The notes under the pieces were generated by a model, which did no database searches, was not told the origin of the DNA, and saw only the letters and a list, made by a program, of their open reading frames with translations. Made by a program: the position numbers and the translations under genes. DNA of 61,959 nucleotides from a virus, in IMG/VR virus record IMGVR_UViG_3300050821_003702, positions 1 to 61,959 of that record, one strand, 5' to 3'. Positions 42,007 to 50,469 of this stretch are shown one piece after another. Each line of letters begins with the position of its first letter. Position 1 is the first letter of the stretch.

Positions 42007-42221
42007 TGAGGTTCCCGCGCGAGGAGAGCCGCCAGCATAGCATGGTGAAGGTTTGGTACGCACTTTTCCGGATTGCCGCAGGCAAGAAGGTTGATTTTGC
42101 CGATTGGGTGCTCACCTGTCGATGGTTTGGAGTTCCATTCATGTATAGGGCACTAGCAAAGCAGTTGACACGGCAAGGCTCAGATATGAAATTCAGATTC
42201 CCAAGGAGGAGACGTGCCTAG
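42006..42221 (+). CDS. Small basic protein with RFPR at both ends (71 aa)
   Basis: ATG 42006 overlaps the exonuclease stop. The 71-residue protein starts MRFPREESRQ and ends FRFPRRRRA, so RFPR occupies both termini (residues 2-5 and 64-67) of an otherwise helical core (WVLTCRWFGVPFMYRAL). This bivalent layout suggests a bridging role if RFPR is a docking motif. No family recognised. Confidence 0.55.
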   Translation: MRFPREESRQHSMVKVWYALFRIAAGKKVDFADWVLTCRWFGVPFMYRALAKQLTRQGSDMKFRFPRRRRA

Positions 42222-42705
42222 AGGAAAGAAGCATTGGGAAATCCGGGAGGACTACCGGAGGTACATGCGGAAGGCCAAGCGCCTGTTCCCTACCATCCTG
42301 GGCCACGTCAACATTAAACGGGTGGCAGTCGTAGGCTTCTCCTGTGCTACCAGCCGAGTAGCGGCTAGAATCTATCCCAATGGCCGCCCCTGGAGCATGC
42401 TGCTCCCGGACTACGATTACATCATCTCCGTCTGGTCTACCCGCTTCGACAACGCGGAGAAATCCTTCCGCGTATTCCTCATGCTCCATGAGCTTCTTCA
42501 TATCCCGCAAGAGGGCCACGAGGAGGGAGCCTATGGGTATCGCAAGACTGTCTCCCACGACATTGAAGACTTCAAGTGGCTTCGGGAAGCCTATGGGATT
42601 CATCTCGACAACATGAAGGATGTCCTGCGCGGGGAGAAGCATCTGCTCAGGAAGGATGAGGAAGGGAAGGAAAAGCGATTCCCCAGGACGGTGAAAATCG
42701 CGTGA
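42214..42705 (+). CDS. Putative phage zinc metallopeptidase
   Basis: A 163-residue protein from GTG 42214. FLMLHELLHIPQEGHEEG contains HELLH, the zincin HExxH motif, in the context typical of small phage-encoded metallopeptidase-like proteins (later HDIEDFKWLREAYG). RFPR is at residues 155-158, near the C-terminus. Cleavage targets are unknown; similar proteins occur in many phages near nucleic-acid genes. Confidence 0.7.
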   Translation: MPRGKKHWEIREDYRRYMRKAKRLFPTILGHVNIKRVAVVGFSCATSRVAARIYPNGRPWSMLLPDYDYIISVWSTRFDNAEKSFRVFLMLHELLHIPQEGHEEGAYGYRKTVSHDIEDFKWLREAYGIHLDNMKDVLRGEKHLLRKDEEGKEKRFPRTVKIA

Positions 42706-42944
42706 TTCTTCAACGCTGCAAAGTCATTCAGACGAGGACAGAGGATGGCCACTTTGAATTTCCAAGCATGGCCTTGGGGATGGAGATTTGGGTTATGCCA
42801 GCGACGATAGAGATGCGCCGCTACCGACGCGCAGGAATCCAGGGAGAATTCTCCGCGCTGACCGTGGTGGCAAAAGACCAGCATGTACCAATCCCAGTAG
42901 CGATTCTGGAGTTTACGAGTGAGTTCAGAGTCGAGGGCTATTAG
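42702..42944 (+). CDS. Small beta-rich hypothetical protein (80 aa)
   Basis: GTG 42702 overlaps the metallopeptidase stop. The 80-residue protein alternates short strands (VIQTRTEDGHFEFPSM, ALTVVAKDQHVPIPVAI) and could be a small barrel. It is coupled to the gp47-like gene (overlap of 1 base). Function unknown. Confidence 0.55.
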   Translation: MILQRCKVIQTRTEDGHFEFPSMALGMEIWVMPATIEMRRYRRAGIQGEFSALTVVAKDQHVPIPVAILEFTSEFRVEGY

Positions 42945-43975
42945 TGGAGCCATTCATCATTACCGGAGACCTTCAGATAAAGCCCTGGCTGCAGTTCTCC
43001 CATATCCGGAAGGACGGGATGAATAGCAGATTGTATTATTGCTTGCGTGTATTCGACATCATCCTGAAGACTGCGAAGGAGCGAGGTATCCGGCGGGTGC
43101 TCCTGAACGGAGACTTTTTTGAAGTAAACAATTGGATTGAGACGGAGACTTACGATGCAGCATACCGAAAGCTTGAAAAACTACATGGGGCGGGCCTGGA
43201 GATGGGTATCAACTTGGGCAACCACGATATATTTGCTAAACTACCTGGACGAGTGCTCCATCCTCTCCGGGCGTTTTCAAAGGTCGCACGTGTTCTGGAG
43301 AAACCGGAACTCATTTGGGATTGTGTTCAGGTGGTTCCTTGGATGGAGAATCCGCAGAAACTTATCAAGACCATCTCCAAAGTGGCTGCTTCTCCACGAA
43401 GAATCCTTGTACTACACTGTGGTGTCCAAGGAGCACGAGCAGGACCGACACAACATCTCATACGAAACCCTATCCAGCTACGTGACATCCGACACAAAGA
43501 GTTCGGCCTGGTCCTACTTTCGGACTACCATACAAGACAAAGGCTGGCCTCCAATGTGGTGTATCTCGGAAGTCCTCTTCAACATTCCTTCGGAGAGACT
43601 CACAAACCCTGCATTTGGGTTGTATCCGATAAGCTGGGGCATTTTCAAATGGACAAAATATTTACCAACCTTCCGCTATTCAGACGAGCCGAAGTGGGTT
43701 CGCCCTCGGAACTCTACTCAATGGCAGCAGGCTGGAGGGGAGACTATGTCTCTATCAAATCCTCCGGTGAACTAGACCAACACCAGGTGCAGAAAATCGC
43801 TGATAAGATAGGCTTCAAATTCAAAATCGAACACGGTGAGCAGGAGAGCGTTGCCCCTGCCGGAGCCTCCGGCGTCAATCCGAAGCATAACATCAAGAGA
43901 TTCGTGAAGCGGCAAAATCTTACAGCCCCGGCAGCAAGGCGGTTGACTAAGCTCGGATTCGAACTGTATGGTTGA
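42944..43975 (+). CDS. SbcD / T4 gp47-like recombination nuclease
   Basis: A 343-residue metallophosphoesterase. Motifs in order: TGDLQIK (variant first motif), NGDFFEVNNW, NLGNHD, VLHCGVQGA, and LLSDYHTRQ, matching the Mre11/SbcD metal-binding sites. It pairs with the ATPase encoded next (overlap of 8 bases). The complex resects DNA ends for recombination and repair. The order gp47-gp46-gp55 is the same as in T4. Confidence 0.85.
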   Translation: MEPFIITGDLQIKPWLQFSHIRKDGMNSRLYYCLRVFDIILKTAKERGIRRVLLNGDFFEVNNWIETETYDAAYRKLEKLHGAGLEMGINLGNHDIFAKLPGRVLHPLRAFSKVARVLEKPELIWDCVQVVPWMENPQKLIKTISKVAASPRRILVLHCGVQGARAGPTQHLIRNPIQLRDIRHKEFGLVLLSDYHTRQRLASNVVYLGSPLQHSFGETHKPCIWVVSDKLGHFQMDKIFTNLPLFRRAEVGSPSELYSMAAGWRGDYVSIKSSGELDQHQVQKIADKIGFKFKIEHGEQESVAPAGASGVNPKHNIKRFVKRQNLTAPAARRLTKLGFELYG

Positions 43976-45692
43976 ACTGGAAAAGCTTATCATGACAAGG
44001 TTCATGTCATACCGAGAAAGGCAAGTGGTTAGGTTGAAGAACCGGGGTGTTGTTAACATCTCTGGGCCTAATAGGGTTGGCAAATCAGTCATTTCGGAAG
44101 CGATACTCTGGTGCTTCTTCGGAAAAACTCTAAGGGGGCTGAAGCATGATGCAGTGGTTAATCGGTTTGTCAAGAAAGATTGCAAGGTTGAAGTACTGTT
44201 TCGAGTACAGAAGGTACAGTGGAGTGCCAAACGCTATCGGAAGCACCATAAGTCCGGAAACAGTCTCGTTTTATGCAGAGACTCCAAGCCCCTCAAGTTC
44301 CATCATGATTCGGATACCCAAGTTGCGCTCGAAAGGGTGCTGGGTTGTGACTTTAACTCATTCGTCAACTCTACGGTCTTTGGGGGATTTGATGGAGCAA
44401 GGAAGCAGTTCGCCCTTTTCACTGATGCAGAGCAGAAGCGTCTCCTCGATTCCTTCCTACGATTCGAAAGGTATGACAGCGCAAGGGAAAGGGCTCAGCA
44501 AAGGAGAGCAGAGTTCGAGGAATCCCTCCAAAAGCTAGAGATTCAGAAAAGCGATTTGCAAGGCTCCCTGGCTCCGCTCAGAGAGCTGGTTGCTTTCAAC
44601 CGGAGCAACGTTGAGGAACAGCAGAAAAAGAAGCGGCTTGCAATTAGTATCTTAAGGAAGAAGCTCAAAAAGCTCCCCGTTCTGGAGGATGTATCCGCAA
44701 AGCTCGAAAAGGCAGAGAGGTCCCTAGAGCGGAGAACAATCCGGCTAGGGGGATTAGACGGGGAGGCCAAGCAGTACCGGCAGAAGCTCCAGGAACTGCA
44801 ACAAACACTAAATAGGAGGGAAGCCTCCATCGGTCAACGCTGCTCTGGATGCGGTCAAAAGATAAAGGCAAGCAGCGTCAAAGAGTTTCGCTCTCATCTA
44901 GCAGCCGACAGGCAACAGCTTAGCAAGGTGCTGAGCGGGCTGGAAGAGAGCACCGTAGCAATTAGAAAGGAGGTAGCATATGGGCGGAAGGCTCTAAAGC
45001 GCCTACAACATAAACAGACCTTACGATTGGGGATTATGGTGAGGAGAGGGGAGTTCGAAGAGAGACTCTCTGAGCTAAGGGCAGAAGTCATTACTCCCTT
45101 CTCCATTAATCTCAGCAGGCTCAGGATTCAGTACTCTCAGACTCTATCCAAGATCATTGTCCTGGAGCAGGAGAAACAAAATCTTCAGAAGCAGATCAGT
45201 GACTACCGATTCTGGGAAGTGGGCTTTGGAAACCAGGGGATCAAGTCGCTCATCATTCAGGATGTCCTTCCAACGCTGAACAGGCAACTCCGGAGGTATT
45301 GTGGCGAAATCTACGACGACAGTACGGAAATCCAGTTCAGTGCCTCGAAAAAAATCAAAAGCGGAGATGAGCGAGATTCGTTACATCTGGAGTATAAGTC
45401 TCCTTCCGGTGCTAACAGCTATCTGGGTGAGAGTTCCGGAGGCCGGAGAAGATGCGACCTATGTGTCCTTCTTGTTTTCAGCTGGCTCGCACAGGCTTCT
45501 AATGTGCTGTTTGTTGACGAGTTCTTCGACAGCCTGGATGCTGATGGACGAGAACGGGCTTTGGGCATTCTCTCGAAACAGCGAGGAAGTGTCTTTGTCA
45601 TATCTCACGAACGAGGAGTTAGCAGCCAGCTGCACAGAGTCTGGCGGGTGATCAAGGAAAACAAAAACTCCAGACTGGTGACCCAGCCATGA
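43968..45692 (+). CDS. SbcC / T4 gp46-like Rad50-family ATPase
   Basis: A 574-residue protein. Walker A is GPNRVGKSV, the coiled-coil arms surround a zinc hook at CSGCGQK (about residue 288), and the ABC signature LGESSGGRRR is followed by Walker B in NVLFVDEFFDSLDADG and a His switch in VISHERG. It is the ATPase partner of the SbcD/gp47-like nuclease. ATG 43968 overlaps the upstream gene. Confidence 0.88.
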   Translation: MVELEKLIMTRFMSYRERQVVRLKNRGVVNISGPNRVGKSVISEAILWCFFGKTLRGLKHDAVVNRFVKKDCKVEVLFRVQKVQWSAKRYRKHHKSGNSLVLCRDSKPLKFHHDSDTQVALERVLGCDFNSFVNSTVFGGFDGARKQFALFTDAEQKRLLDSFLRFERYDSARERAQQRRAEFEESLQKLEIQKSDLQGSLAPLRELVAFNRSNVEEQQKKKRLAISILRKKLKKLPVLEDVSAKLEKAERSLERRTIRLGGLDGEAKQYRQKLQELQQTLNRREASIGQRCSGCGQKIKASSVKEFRSHLAADRQQLSKVLSGLEESTVAIRKEVAYGRKALKRLQHKQTLRLGIMVRRGEFEERLSELRAEVITPFSINLSRLRIQYSQTLSKIIVLEQEKQNLQKQISDYRFWEVGFGNQGIKSLIIQDVLPTLNRQLRRYCGEIYDDSTEIQFSASKKIKSGDERDSLHLEYKSPSGANSYLGESSGGRRRCDLCVLLVFSWLAQASNVLFVDEFFDSLDADGRERALGILSKQRGSVFVISHERGVSSQLHRVWRVIKENKNSRLVTQP

Positions 45693-46390
45693 AAGCTAGA
45701 CGTTATGGCTTTAATAATCGGCGTATGACCATCCTATTGGCTCAGTATTCCCGAGACATAAAGAATCTCAAGCTCCGGAACAAAATCATGCTACGCTGTC
45801 TCCCGCTAGTGGATGCGGTCATAGCAAAGAAAGGCTACTTCAGCCATCAGGATGACCTCAAGCAGGAGATGGCCCTCAAGCTCCTGAAAGCCCTCCCAAA
45901 ATACAAGCCTGGAGTAAGTAACGCCTTCGCATTTGTGTGGACTGTCCTTTGTAACATAGGCATCTCGAAAAACCAATGGCTGTCAAAAGCAGACCTCAGC
46001 CTGTCTACTGACGAGGATGCCATGCGCGAGGCGGAAACCAAACCCCAGCAAATCTACCACAGTCCGGAGAACCAACATCTCCTGAATTCTATTAGCAAAT
46101 CTCTGGACCTGGCCTTCTCATCGAATGGGTTCCAGGTTCCAAGGAAGCACCTCCACAAGAAGGCTCTGGGTGTCATCCGGCAAAGTGTAGCAAGCGGTGA
46201 CTTATTCTGCAAGAAGAGTGAAGTGCTTCGAAGGCTTCGGGGTCTAGGCCTGAAGAATCACGAGATTCAGAGCTACATAGATTACAGCTTAGTTCTTACG
46301 AGGAAAAAACTTCTAGCAGCGAGGGACAACGCCAGTGAGATTCGACATCAGGAAGCTGTTGTTGTTTTACCCAAATACACTCTTGAGTGA
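45689..46390 (+). CDS. Late sigma factor-like protein, T4 gp55-like
   Basis: A 233-residue protein, coupled to the SbcC/gp46-like gene by ATGA. Residues about 45-90 (QDDLKQEMALKLLKALPKYK then AFAFVWTVLCNIGISK) fit sigma region 2, with the D-L-x-Q-E core. T4 gp55 is a minimal sigma that directs late transcription and lies next to gp46/gp47, exactly as here. Which promoter it reads is unknown; the recurring GCGTTCTATC leader is one candidate but no direct evidence links them. Confidence 0.65.
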   Translation: MKARRYGFNNRRMTILLAQYSRDIKNLKLRNKIMLRCLPLVDAVIAKKGYFSHQDDLKQEMALKLLKALPKYKPGVSNAFAFVWTVLCNIGISKNQWLSKADLSLSTDEDAMREAETKPQQIYHSPENQHLLNSISKSLDLAFSSNGFQVPRKHLHKKALGVIRQSVASGDLFCKKSEVLRRLRGLGLKNHEIQSYIDYSLVLTRKKLLAARDNASEIRHQEAVVVLPKYTLE

Positions 46391-46733
46391 ATTCTACCAG
46401 ATGTTTGGGGCAGCTGATGCTGAAAAGCTCTTCCAGGTATTTGGCGGGACAACACTCCAGATACCCAGCACCTCTACAGTAGACAAAATCATGCGCGATG
46501 TCTCTATCTACGAGACTCTGAGTAGGTCTACGAGCGCGGCGCAATCGAGAAGGCTAACGGCTGGGCTGATGGAGCAGCACGATATGAAGTGTGCAGAGGT
46601 TCGACAGGCGTTTAATTCCGTTAGGAAGCAAATCCGCATAGTCCGGAGGTTGCGCGAATCAGATAGCCGGGTTGGGGAGCATATCCTGAAGAACAAAATC
46701 AAAGTGAAGAGGAAGGCGAAGAGGTCGCTATGA
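46335..46733 (+). CDS. Mor-like transcription activator candidate
   Basis: From GTG 46335 the frame gives 132 residues. KLFQVFGGTTLQIPS followed by DKIMRDVSIYETLSRS resembles the Mor/C activator pattern, in which GGxxIYIP is followed by RDxxI and a helix-turn-helix; the later EVRQAFNSVRKQIRIVRRLR may be the DNA-binding helix. It overlaps the sigma-like gene by 56 bases, so a downstream start (TTG 46383 or ATG 46401) is also possible. A regulator beside a late sigma is sensible. Confidence 0.45.
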   Translation: MRFDIRKLLLFYPNTLLSEFYQMFGAADAEKLFQVFGGTTLQIPSTSTVDKIMRDVSIYETLSRSTSAAQSRRLTAGLMEQHDMKCAEVRQAFNSVRKQIRIVRRLRESDSRVGEHILKNKIKVKRKAKRSL

Positions 46734-46900
46734 CAGCAAAGATTCTTCAATTCAGAGACCGCCCAGCGGCTAAGTCCTCAACTAGTGTTATGCAGGCGTC
46801 CGTATGTCAGGGTTGCGGCCATAAGCTGGATGGGAGAAAGGGAGTAAGCAGGGGCCCAGATGGTAGGCCATGTACGTGTAAATGTCATGAAGGAGCGTGA
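46730..46900 (+). CDS. Zinc-binding microprotein (56 aa)
   Basis: ATG 46730 overlaps the previous gene's end (ATGA). The 56 residues contain CQGC and CTCKCH, a likely zinc site. The stop is 3 bases before the PEP-CTERM gene start. Function unknown. Confidence 0.5.
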   Translation: MTAKILQFRDRPAAKSSTSVMQASVCQGCGHKLDGRKGVSRGPDGRPCTCKCHEGA

Positions 46901-46903
46901 GTT

Positions 46904-47518
46904 ATGAAATCGAGAATCCTAGCAGTACTGTTCGCGTTGTTAGCATTGTCTAGCCTAGCAGCAGCCGATTCCCTACAGCTGTTTGCGGAAGCACAGGCGG
47001 GGGCCAGCTTCAATACCCAGCTGACTGGTGGGTCTGGGGTACTCACCAGCGCCTACCTCAATCCTGCTACAGACTTTGGAACGTACGAGGTGGAATGTGG
47101 GTCGTACACTGGCGGTAGTGCCTATACAGTCATAAATTTCGCAGAGCCTCTCTCCGCTCTGTACATACAGTGGGGGATAGGCGTTAGTCCAATCGCGTCC
47201 TGGTTCTACATGGACAGCACTCCCTCTAGCTGGTTCTGGGTAGAAGTCTATGGCTCCTATGCTTACAACGACACGCTATTAGCGGAATACCAGACAGTCC
47301 TCCCGAACGGGCAGAGCACCCCGAGCGTGATTGGGAGCATCGGCGGTGACGATGGGATTGCCTGGAACTTTGATTTTGGGGCATCGAATGGATCAGGGGA
47401 ATTGTCCTTGCAGAGCAACAGCTACTACGCTGTGCCTGAACCACCTGCGATTCAGTTGTTGATCACCAGCATCGCGGTAGCTCTGGTGTTTAGGAGGAAG
47501 CGTGAAGATCGAGTGTAA
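46904..47518 (+). CDS. PEP-CTERM sorted secreted protein
   Basis: A 204-residue protein. Residues 1-22 are a signal peptide (MKSRILAVLFALLALSSLAA). The C-terminus is a PEP-CTERM tail: VPEPPAIQLL, a hydrophobic helix (ITSIAVALVF), and RRKRED, as recognised by exosortase, which cleaves it and releases or anchors the protein at the outer membrane. The mature domain is Ser/Gly/Tyr-rich. Exosortase systems belong to Gram-negative hosts, so the phage protein would use host machinery. ATG 46904 follows AAGGAG. Function at the cell surface, such as receptor masking, is inference. Confidence 0.85.
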   Translation: MKSRILAVLFALLALSSLAAADSLQLFAEAQAGASFNTQLTGGSGVLTSAYLNPATDFGTYEVECGSYTGGSAYTVINFAEPLSALYIQWGIGVSPIASWFYMDSTPSSWFWVEVYGSYAYNDTLLAEYQTVLPNGQSTPSVIGSIGGDDGIAWNFDFGASNGSGELSLQSNSYYAVPEPPAIQLLITSIAVALVFRRKREDRV

Positions 47519-47705
47519 GCTGATCAACCCAATTACTCTACAGCTGAAGAGGCCGATGTTGTCCCCAGTTGAAGAGGCAGAATTCTACATCATCGGCGTT
47601 AAATCCTTCAGGAAGGATGTGGCCGCTATCCTGGGTCTCGGTATCGTCCTCGGTATGACTATCGCTTGCGTTATTGTCATACTCTCTTCCGGAGCCCATC
47701 ACTAG
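47502..47705 (+). CDS. Small single-pass membrane protein (67 aa)
   Basis: GTG 47502 overlaps the PEP-CTERM gene by 17 bases. A 67-residue protein with one strong C-terminal transmembrane helix (AAILGLGIVLGMTIACVIVI) and a short end (SSGAHH). Perhaps a partner of the PEP-CTERM protein or a small holin-like protein; no family recognised. Confidence 0.55.
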   Translation: MKIECKLINPITLQLKRPMLSPVEEAEFYIIGVKSFRKDVAAILGLGIVLGMTIACVIVILSSGAHH

Positions 47706-48068
47706 GTGGCGAACGTCAGCGACTGGAAAGGGTTTGAAAAAGCAGTTGCTAGAGCCTTGGGAGGTAAGCGGAGGTTCCGAACGACTGAGAACTACGGCAA
47801 GCTCGCTGATGATGTCAAATTCCTGAAGGAGATGCGGAAGCGGTATCCGAAGGTCACAAGCGTAGCTGTAGAGTGTAAGAAGCGGAAGACCATCGGCCTT
47901 CATAGCATCTTCCAATCAACAAAAAAGAAATACGGCAAGCAGGTCATCCTAGCCTCGAAAGTCACCCGCAAGCAGATGCCGGCACTGGTGACGGTGGAGC
48001 TGGAATTCTTTCAGAAGCTCTGGTGGTCCTGGCTGGGCGTACAGCGCTTTCCAAGAGAGGAAAAATAA
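47706..48068 (+). CDS. PD-(D/E)XK nuclease, Holliday junction resolvase-like
   Basis: A 120-residue protein from GTG 47706. FEKAVARALGG gives the N-terminal Glu helix, LADDVKF supplies an Asp, and SVAVECKKRK the E-x-K site, the order of archaeal Hjc-type resolvases and phage relatives. It would cleave branched DNA before packaging. RFPR is at residues 114-117. It sits just upstream of the terminase genes, fitting a role in clearing recombination intermediates. Confidence 0.7.
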   Translation: MANVSDWKGFEKAVARALGGKRRFRTTENYGKLADDVKFLKEMRKRYPKVTSVAVECKKRKTIGLHSIFQSTKKKYGKQVILASKVTRKQMPALVTVELEFFQKLWWSWLGVQRFPREEK

Positions 48069-48070
48069 TA

Positions 48071-48352
48071 ATGTCGAAGAAGCATCACAAGCATGAGCAA
48101 CGACCGACAGTTACAGGAGGCAAAACAGCACCGGCCCCTGACCCCGAGGTGGCCCCTCCCCTGGAGAAGCGAGCAACGGAACTCCGGTTGATGATAACTG
48201 AGAGGCCCAATGGTGTTATCATCCTCGATTGGCAGGCAACTCTCAAAGGTTCAGACATCATAATACCGATGAGACCGAGCCATGTTATCGGGCAACTCCA
48301 CGCCGCTATTTTCCTCCTGGAAAGGGATTCCTACAAGGCTGCATTGGAGTAA
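48071..48352 (+). CDS. Small hypothetical protein (93 aa)
   Basis: ATG 48071 (GAGAGGA upstream) gives a protein with a disordered His/Lys/Pro-rich N-terminus and a folded C-terminal half (VIILDWQATLKGSDIII, then a helix). It lies 8 bases before the terminase small subunit. Function unknown. Confidence 0.5.
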   Translation: MSKKHHKHEQRPTVTGGKTAPAPDPEVAPPLEKRATELRLMITERPNGVIILDWQATLKGSDIIIPMRPSHVIGQLHAAIFLLERDSYKAALE

Positions 48353-48360
48353 CTTTGAGT

Positions 48361-49062
48361 ATGGGCAAGCATAAGACCATCCACCGTTTTCCCCGGAGAT
48401 ATGAGGATTATCCCAGCGCCGTTCCGGAGATTCAACACCTCCCGCTCCAGCAGCGAGCGAAGGCAATGCTGGCGATGGGCCTACAACCCCCTCGCTGGCT
48501 TGTCCTTACCAGCAAGCAGAAGAAACTTATCAAGAGCATCGTCATGGGTGGCCGGCCAGTCCTGGAGACTCTGAAGAAGTTCCACGTCCACCAGAACAGC
48601 TATTACAGTTGGATGAATGGCAACATCGCTTTCCGGGAGTATTATGCCAAGATGGTTGCCAAGGCTGCTGGGACAATCGAGACTCGCCTCGATGGCATGC
48701 TGGGGAAGGCGGTCAGAAAGGTCGAGGATGCGATTGACAGCCGCGACCCGTACTTTAGCTACAACGCAGCCCTGAACCATCTCAAGGGCCGTGGCAAGTA
48801 CCGGACCAAGACGGACGTTTCCAAGGATGTACAGCAGACAGTCACAGTCCAGGGTGGGGTGAGTAACAGCAATACCAACATAGCAAAGCTCGACTCAGAC
48901 ACGATGCAATTCTTTATCAACGCTCTGATCGGTAAGGCGAAAGGCATCGAGGCTTCGGTGGATCAGCCGAAGATTCTGGATGTAGAGATTCTGAAACAAT
49001 TACCGCCTCCGCAGGGGACGGAAAGTGAAATACAAGTCAGCGGCAAAAAACCAAATAGTTGA
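48361..49062 (+). CDS. Terminase small subunit
   Basis: A 233-residue protein from ATG 48361 (MGKHKTIHRFPRRYED) with RFPR at residues 9-12. Residues about 65-115 (VLETLKKFHVHQNSYYSWM) form a helix-turn-helix for DNA recognition, followed by helices consistent with oligomerisation. It overlaps the large-subunit ATPase gene by 38 bases. Small terminase subunits bind packaging sites and stimulate the ATPase. The assignment is supported by gene order and the N-terminal DNA-binding domain. Confidence 0.75.
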   Translation: MGKHKTIHRFPRRYEDYPSAVPEIQHLPLQQRAKAMLAMGLQPPRWLVLTSKQKKLIKSIVMGGRPVLETLKKFHVHQNSYYSWMNGNIAFREYYAKMVAKAAGTIETRLDGMLGKAVRKVEDAIDSRDPYFSYNAALNHLKGRGKYRTKTDVSKDVQQTVTVQGGVSNSNTNIAKLDSDTMQFFINALIGKAKGIEASVDQPKILDVEILKQLPPPQGTESEIQVSGKKPNS

Positions 49063-50239
49063 CGAGATAAACCAAGCCAAAGGCATTAATGGCGTCCGTC
49101 AGCTTATCCGGAGATACCTCTCCGCTGAATTCCGAAGAGCACTTGTCCCGCTGTCCCCCGAATTCTTCCTTCTGTACTACCTCGGATTCAGGCTCCCGCT
49201 TCACCAAAGGAAATGGATCACCCTTTGGTCCATCAAGTTCCTGCTAGAGCTGGCTCCACGCGACCACGGCAAGAGCTGGATATTCTCCTATGGTGCTCCG
49301 CTCTATGAAATCTATTCCAACCTGGTCCGCAACAAATGCGAGAGCGTCACCGAGAGGTTCCTCCAAATCTCCAAGACAGATAGGGCCGCGAGGAAGTACG
49401 CAGCCCAGGTACAGACAACCATTGAGAAGAATGTCTGGCTCACGGAGGACTTTGGCGACATCCGGGACACCTCGCACTGGCTCCAGACAGAATTCGACTG
49501 CAAGAAGCAAATCATAGACAAGGCTGAGAAAGACCACACGTATGAAATGGTGGGTGTGCTTGGGGCAATCACCGGAGGCCACTTTGACCACATCAACCTT
49601 GATGACCCGCTCGATGATGAGAACACCCGGACAACAGAGCGTATGGACACGATTGAGAACTGGTTCTGGGGAACCATTTGGAATCTACGTGAGAACTATA
49701 CAAAATTTCGTATTACAGGAACGAGGAAGAATCGCCGGGACCTCTACAACACCTGCCTCAAGTCCCCCATCTGGCACAAGAACATAGAACGATCCATCAT
49801 CAAATACCCGATGGTGCCGGACCCGAAGAATCCAGACCGGATGGTTCAGGGCTGGCTGTACCTCACTACGAAGGGCCGACATATTCGCGGCTTCCACGAA
49901 ATCACCCATGACGAATCTATCGTTGACGTGGAACTGCTGACCGATGACTACGAAGTACTCTGGCCTTCCGCCCAGTCGGTGAACGATGATGGCGAGCCAA
50001 TCATGGAGGACAACGGACAGCCTCGCCTCTTCGGTTGGGGAATCCGTGAGCTGCTTCTCGACAGGGCAGCATCAGGGAGCGTGGTCTTTGACCGCGAGAA
50101 GCAGAACGAAATCAGCGCAGAGGAAGGCGCAATCTTCCGCGTGGACTGGCTACGGTTGTTCGACAACGACATGATCTACCTGAACGATCAGGATGGGCAT
50201 TACTATCTCATTCCAGAGGTGGCACAGAACGCGGCATGA
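49025..50239 (+). CDS. Terminase large subunit, ATPase domain (split TerL part 1)
   Basis: A 404-residue protein from GTG 49025. APRDHGKSW is the terminase Walker A (PRxHGKS), and FDHINLDDPLDD is Walker B with its catalytic acidic pair. Coupling-motif sequence (FRITGTRKNRRDLY) follows. It ends after residues that normally link to the nuclease domain (IFRVDWLRLF), and no RNase H-like nuclease residues are present. The missing nuclease is encoded separately at 53960. The protein would power DNA packaging through the portal. Confidence 0.88.
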   Translation: MKYKSAAKNQIVDEINQAKGINGVRQLIRRYLSAEFRRALVPLSPEFFLLYYLGFRLPLHQRKWITLWSIKFLLELAPRDHGKSWIFSYGAPLYEIYSNLVRNKCESVTERFLQISKTDRAARKYAAQVQTTIEKNVWLTEDFGDIRDTSHWLQTEFDCKKQIIDKAEKDHTYEMVGVLGAITGGHFDHINLDDPLDDENTRTTERMDTIENWFWGTIWNLRENYTKFRITGTRKNRRDLYNTCLKSPIWHKNIERSIIKYPMVPDPKNPDRMVQGWLYLTTKGRHIRGFHEITHDESIVDVELLTDDYEVLWPSAQSVNDDGEPIMEDNGQPRLFGWGIRELLLDRAASGSVVFDREKQNEISAEEGAIFRVDWLRLFDNDMIYLNDQDGHYYLIPEVAQNAA

Positions 50240-50469
50240 GTCTACACTCTAAGGCGCTGGAAGAAGCACTGCTGGAGTTGCGGAAGCCTCCGGAAGGGAA
50301 GTGGCGGATTGTCAGCCGTAGGCCAGGGCCGTTCAACTGGACACCATGGTATTGGCTACTCATTTCCCCGAAGGGAAACATCAGAGCAGAAAGCTTCAGC
50401 TGGGGCATCGTAGTCGGGCACTTACAGAATATCCTATACCATGAAACTAGACGGCCAGCAAGTCGTTGA
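50236..50469 (+). CDS. Small hypothetical protein (77 aa)
   Basis: ATG 50236 overlaps the TerL ATPase stop (ATGA). The 77-residue protein has a Trp-rich beta segment (FNWTPWYWLLISPKGN). It is the first gene of the block separating the terminase halves. Function unknown. Confidence 0.5.
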   Translation: MSLHSKALEEALLELRKPPEGKWRIVSRRPGPFNWTPWYWLLISPKGNIRAESFSWGIVVGHLQNILYHETRRPASR

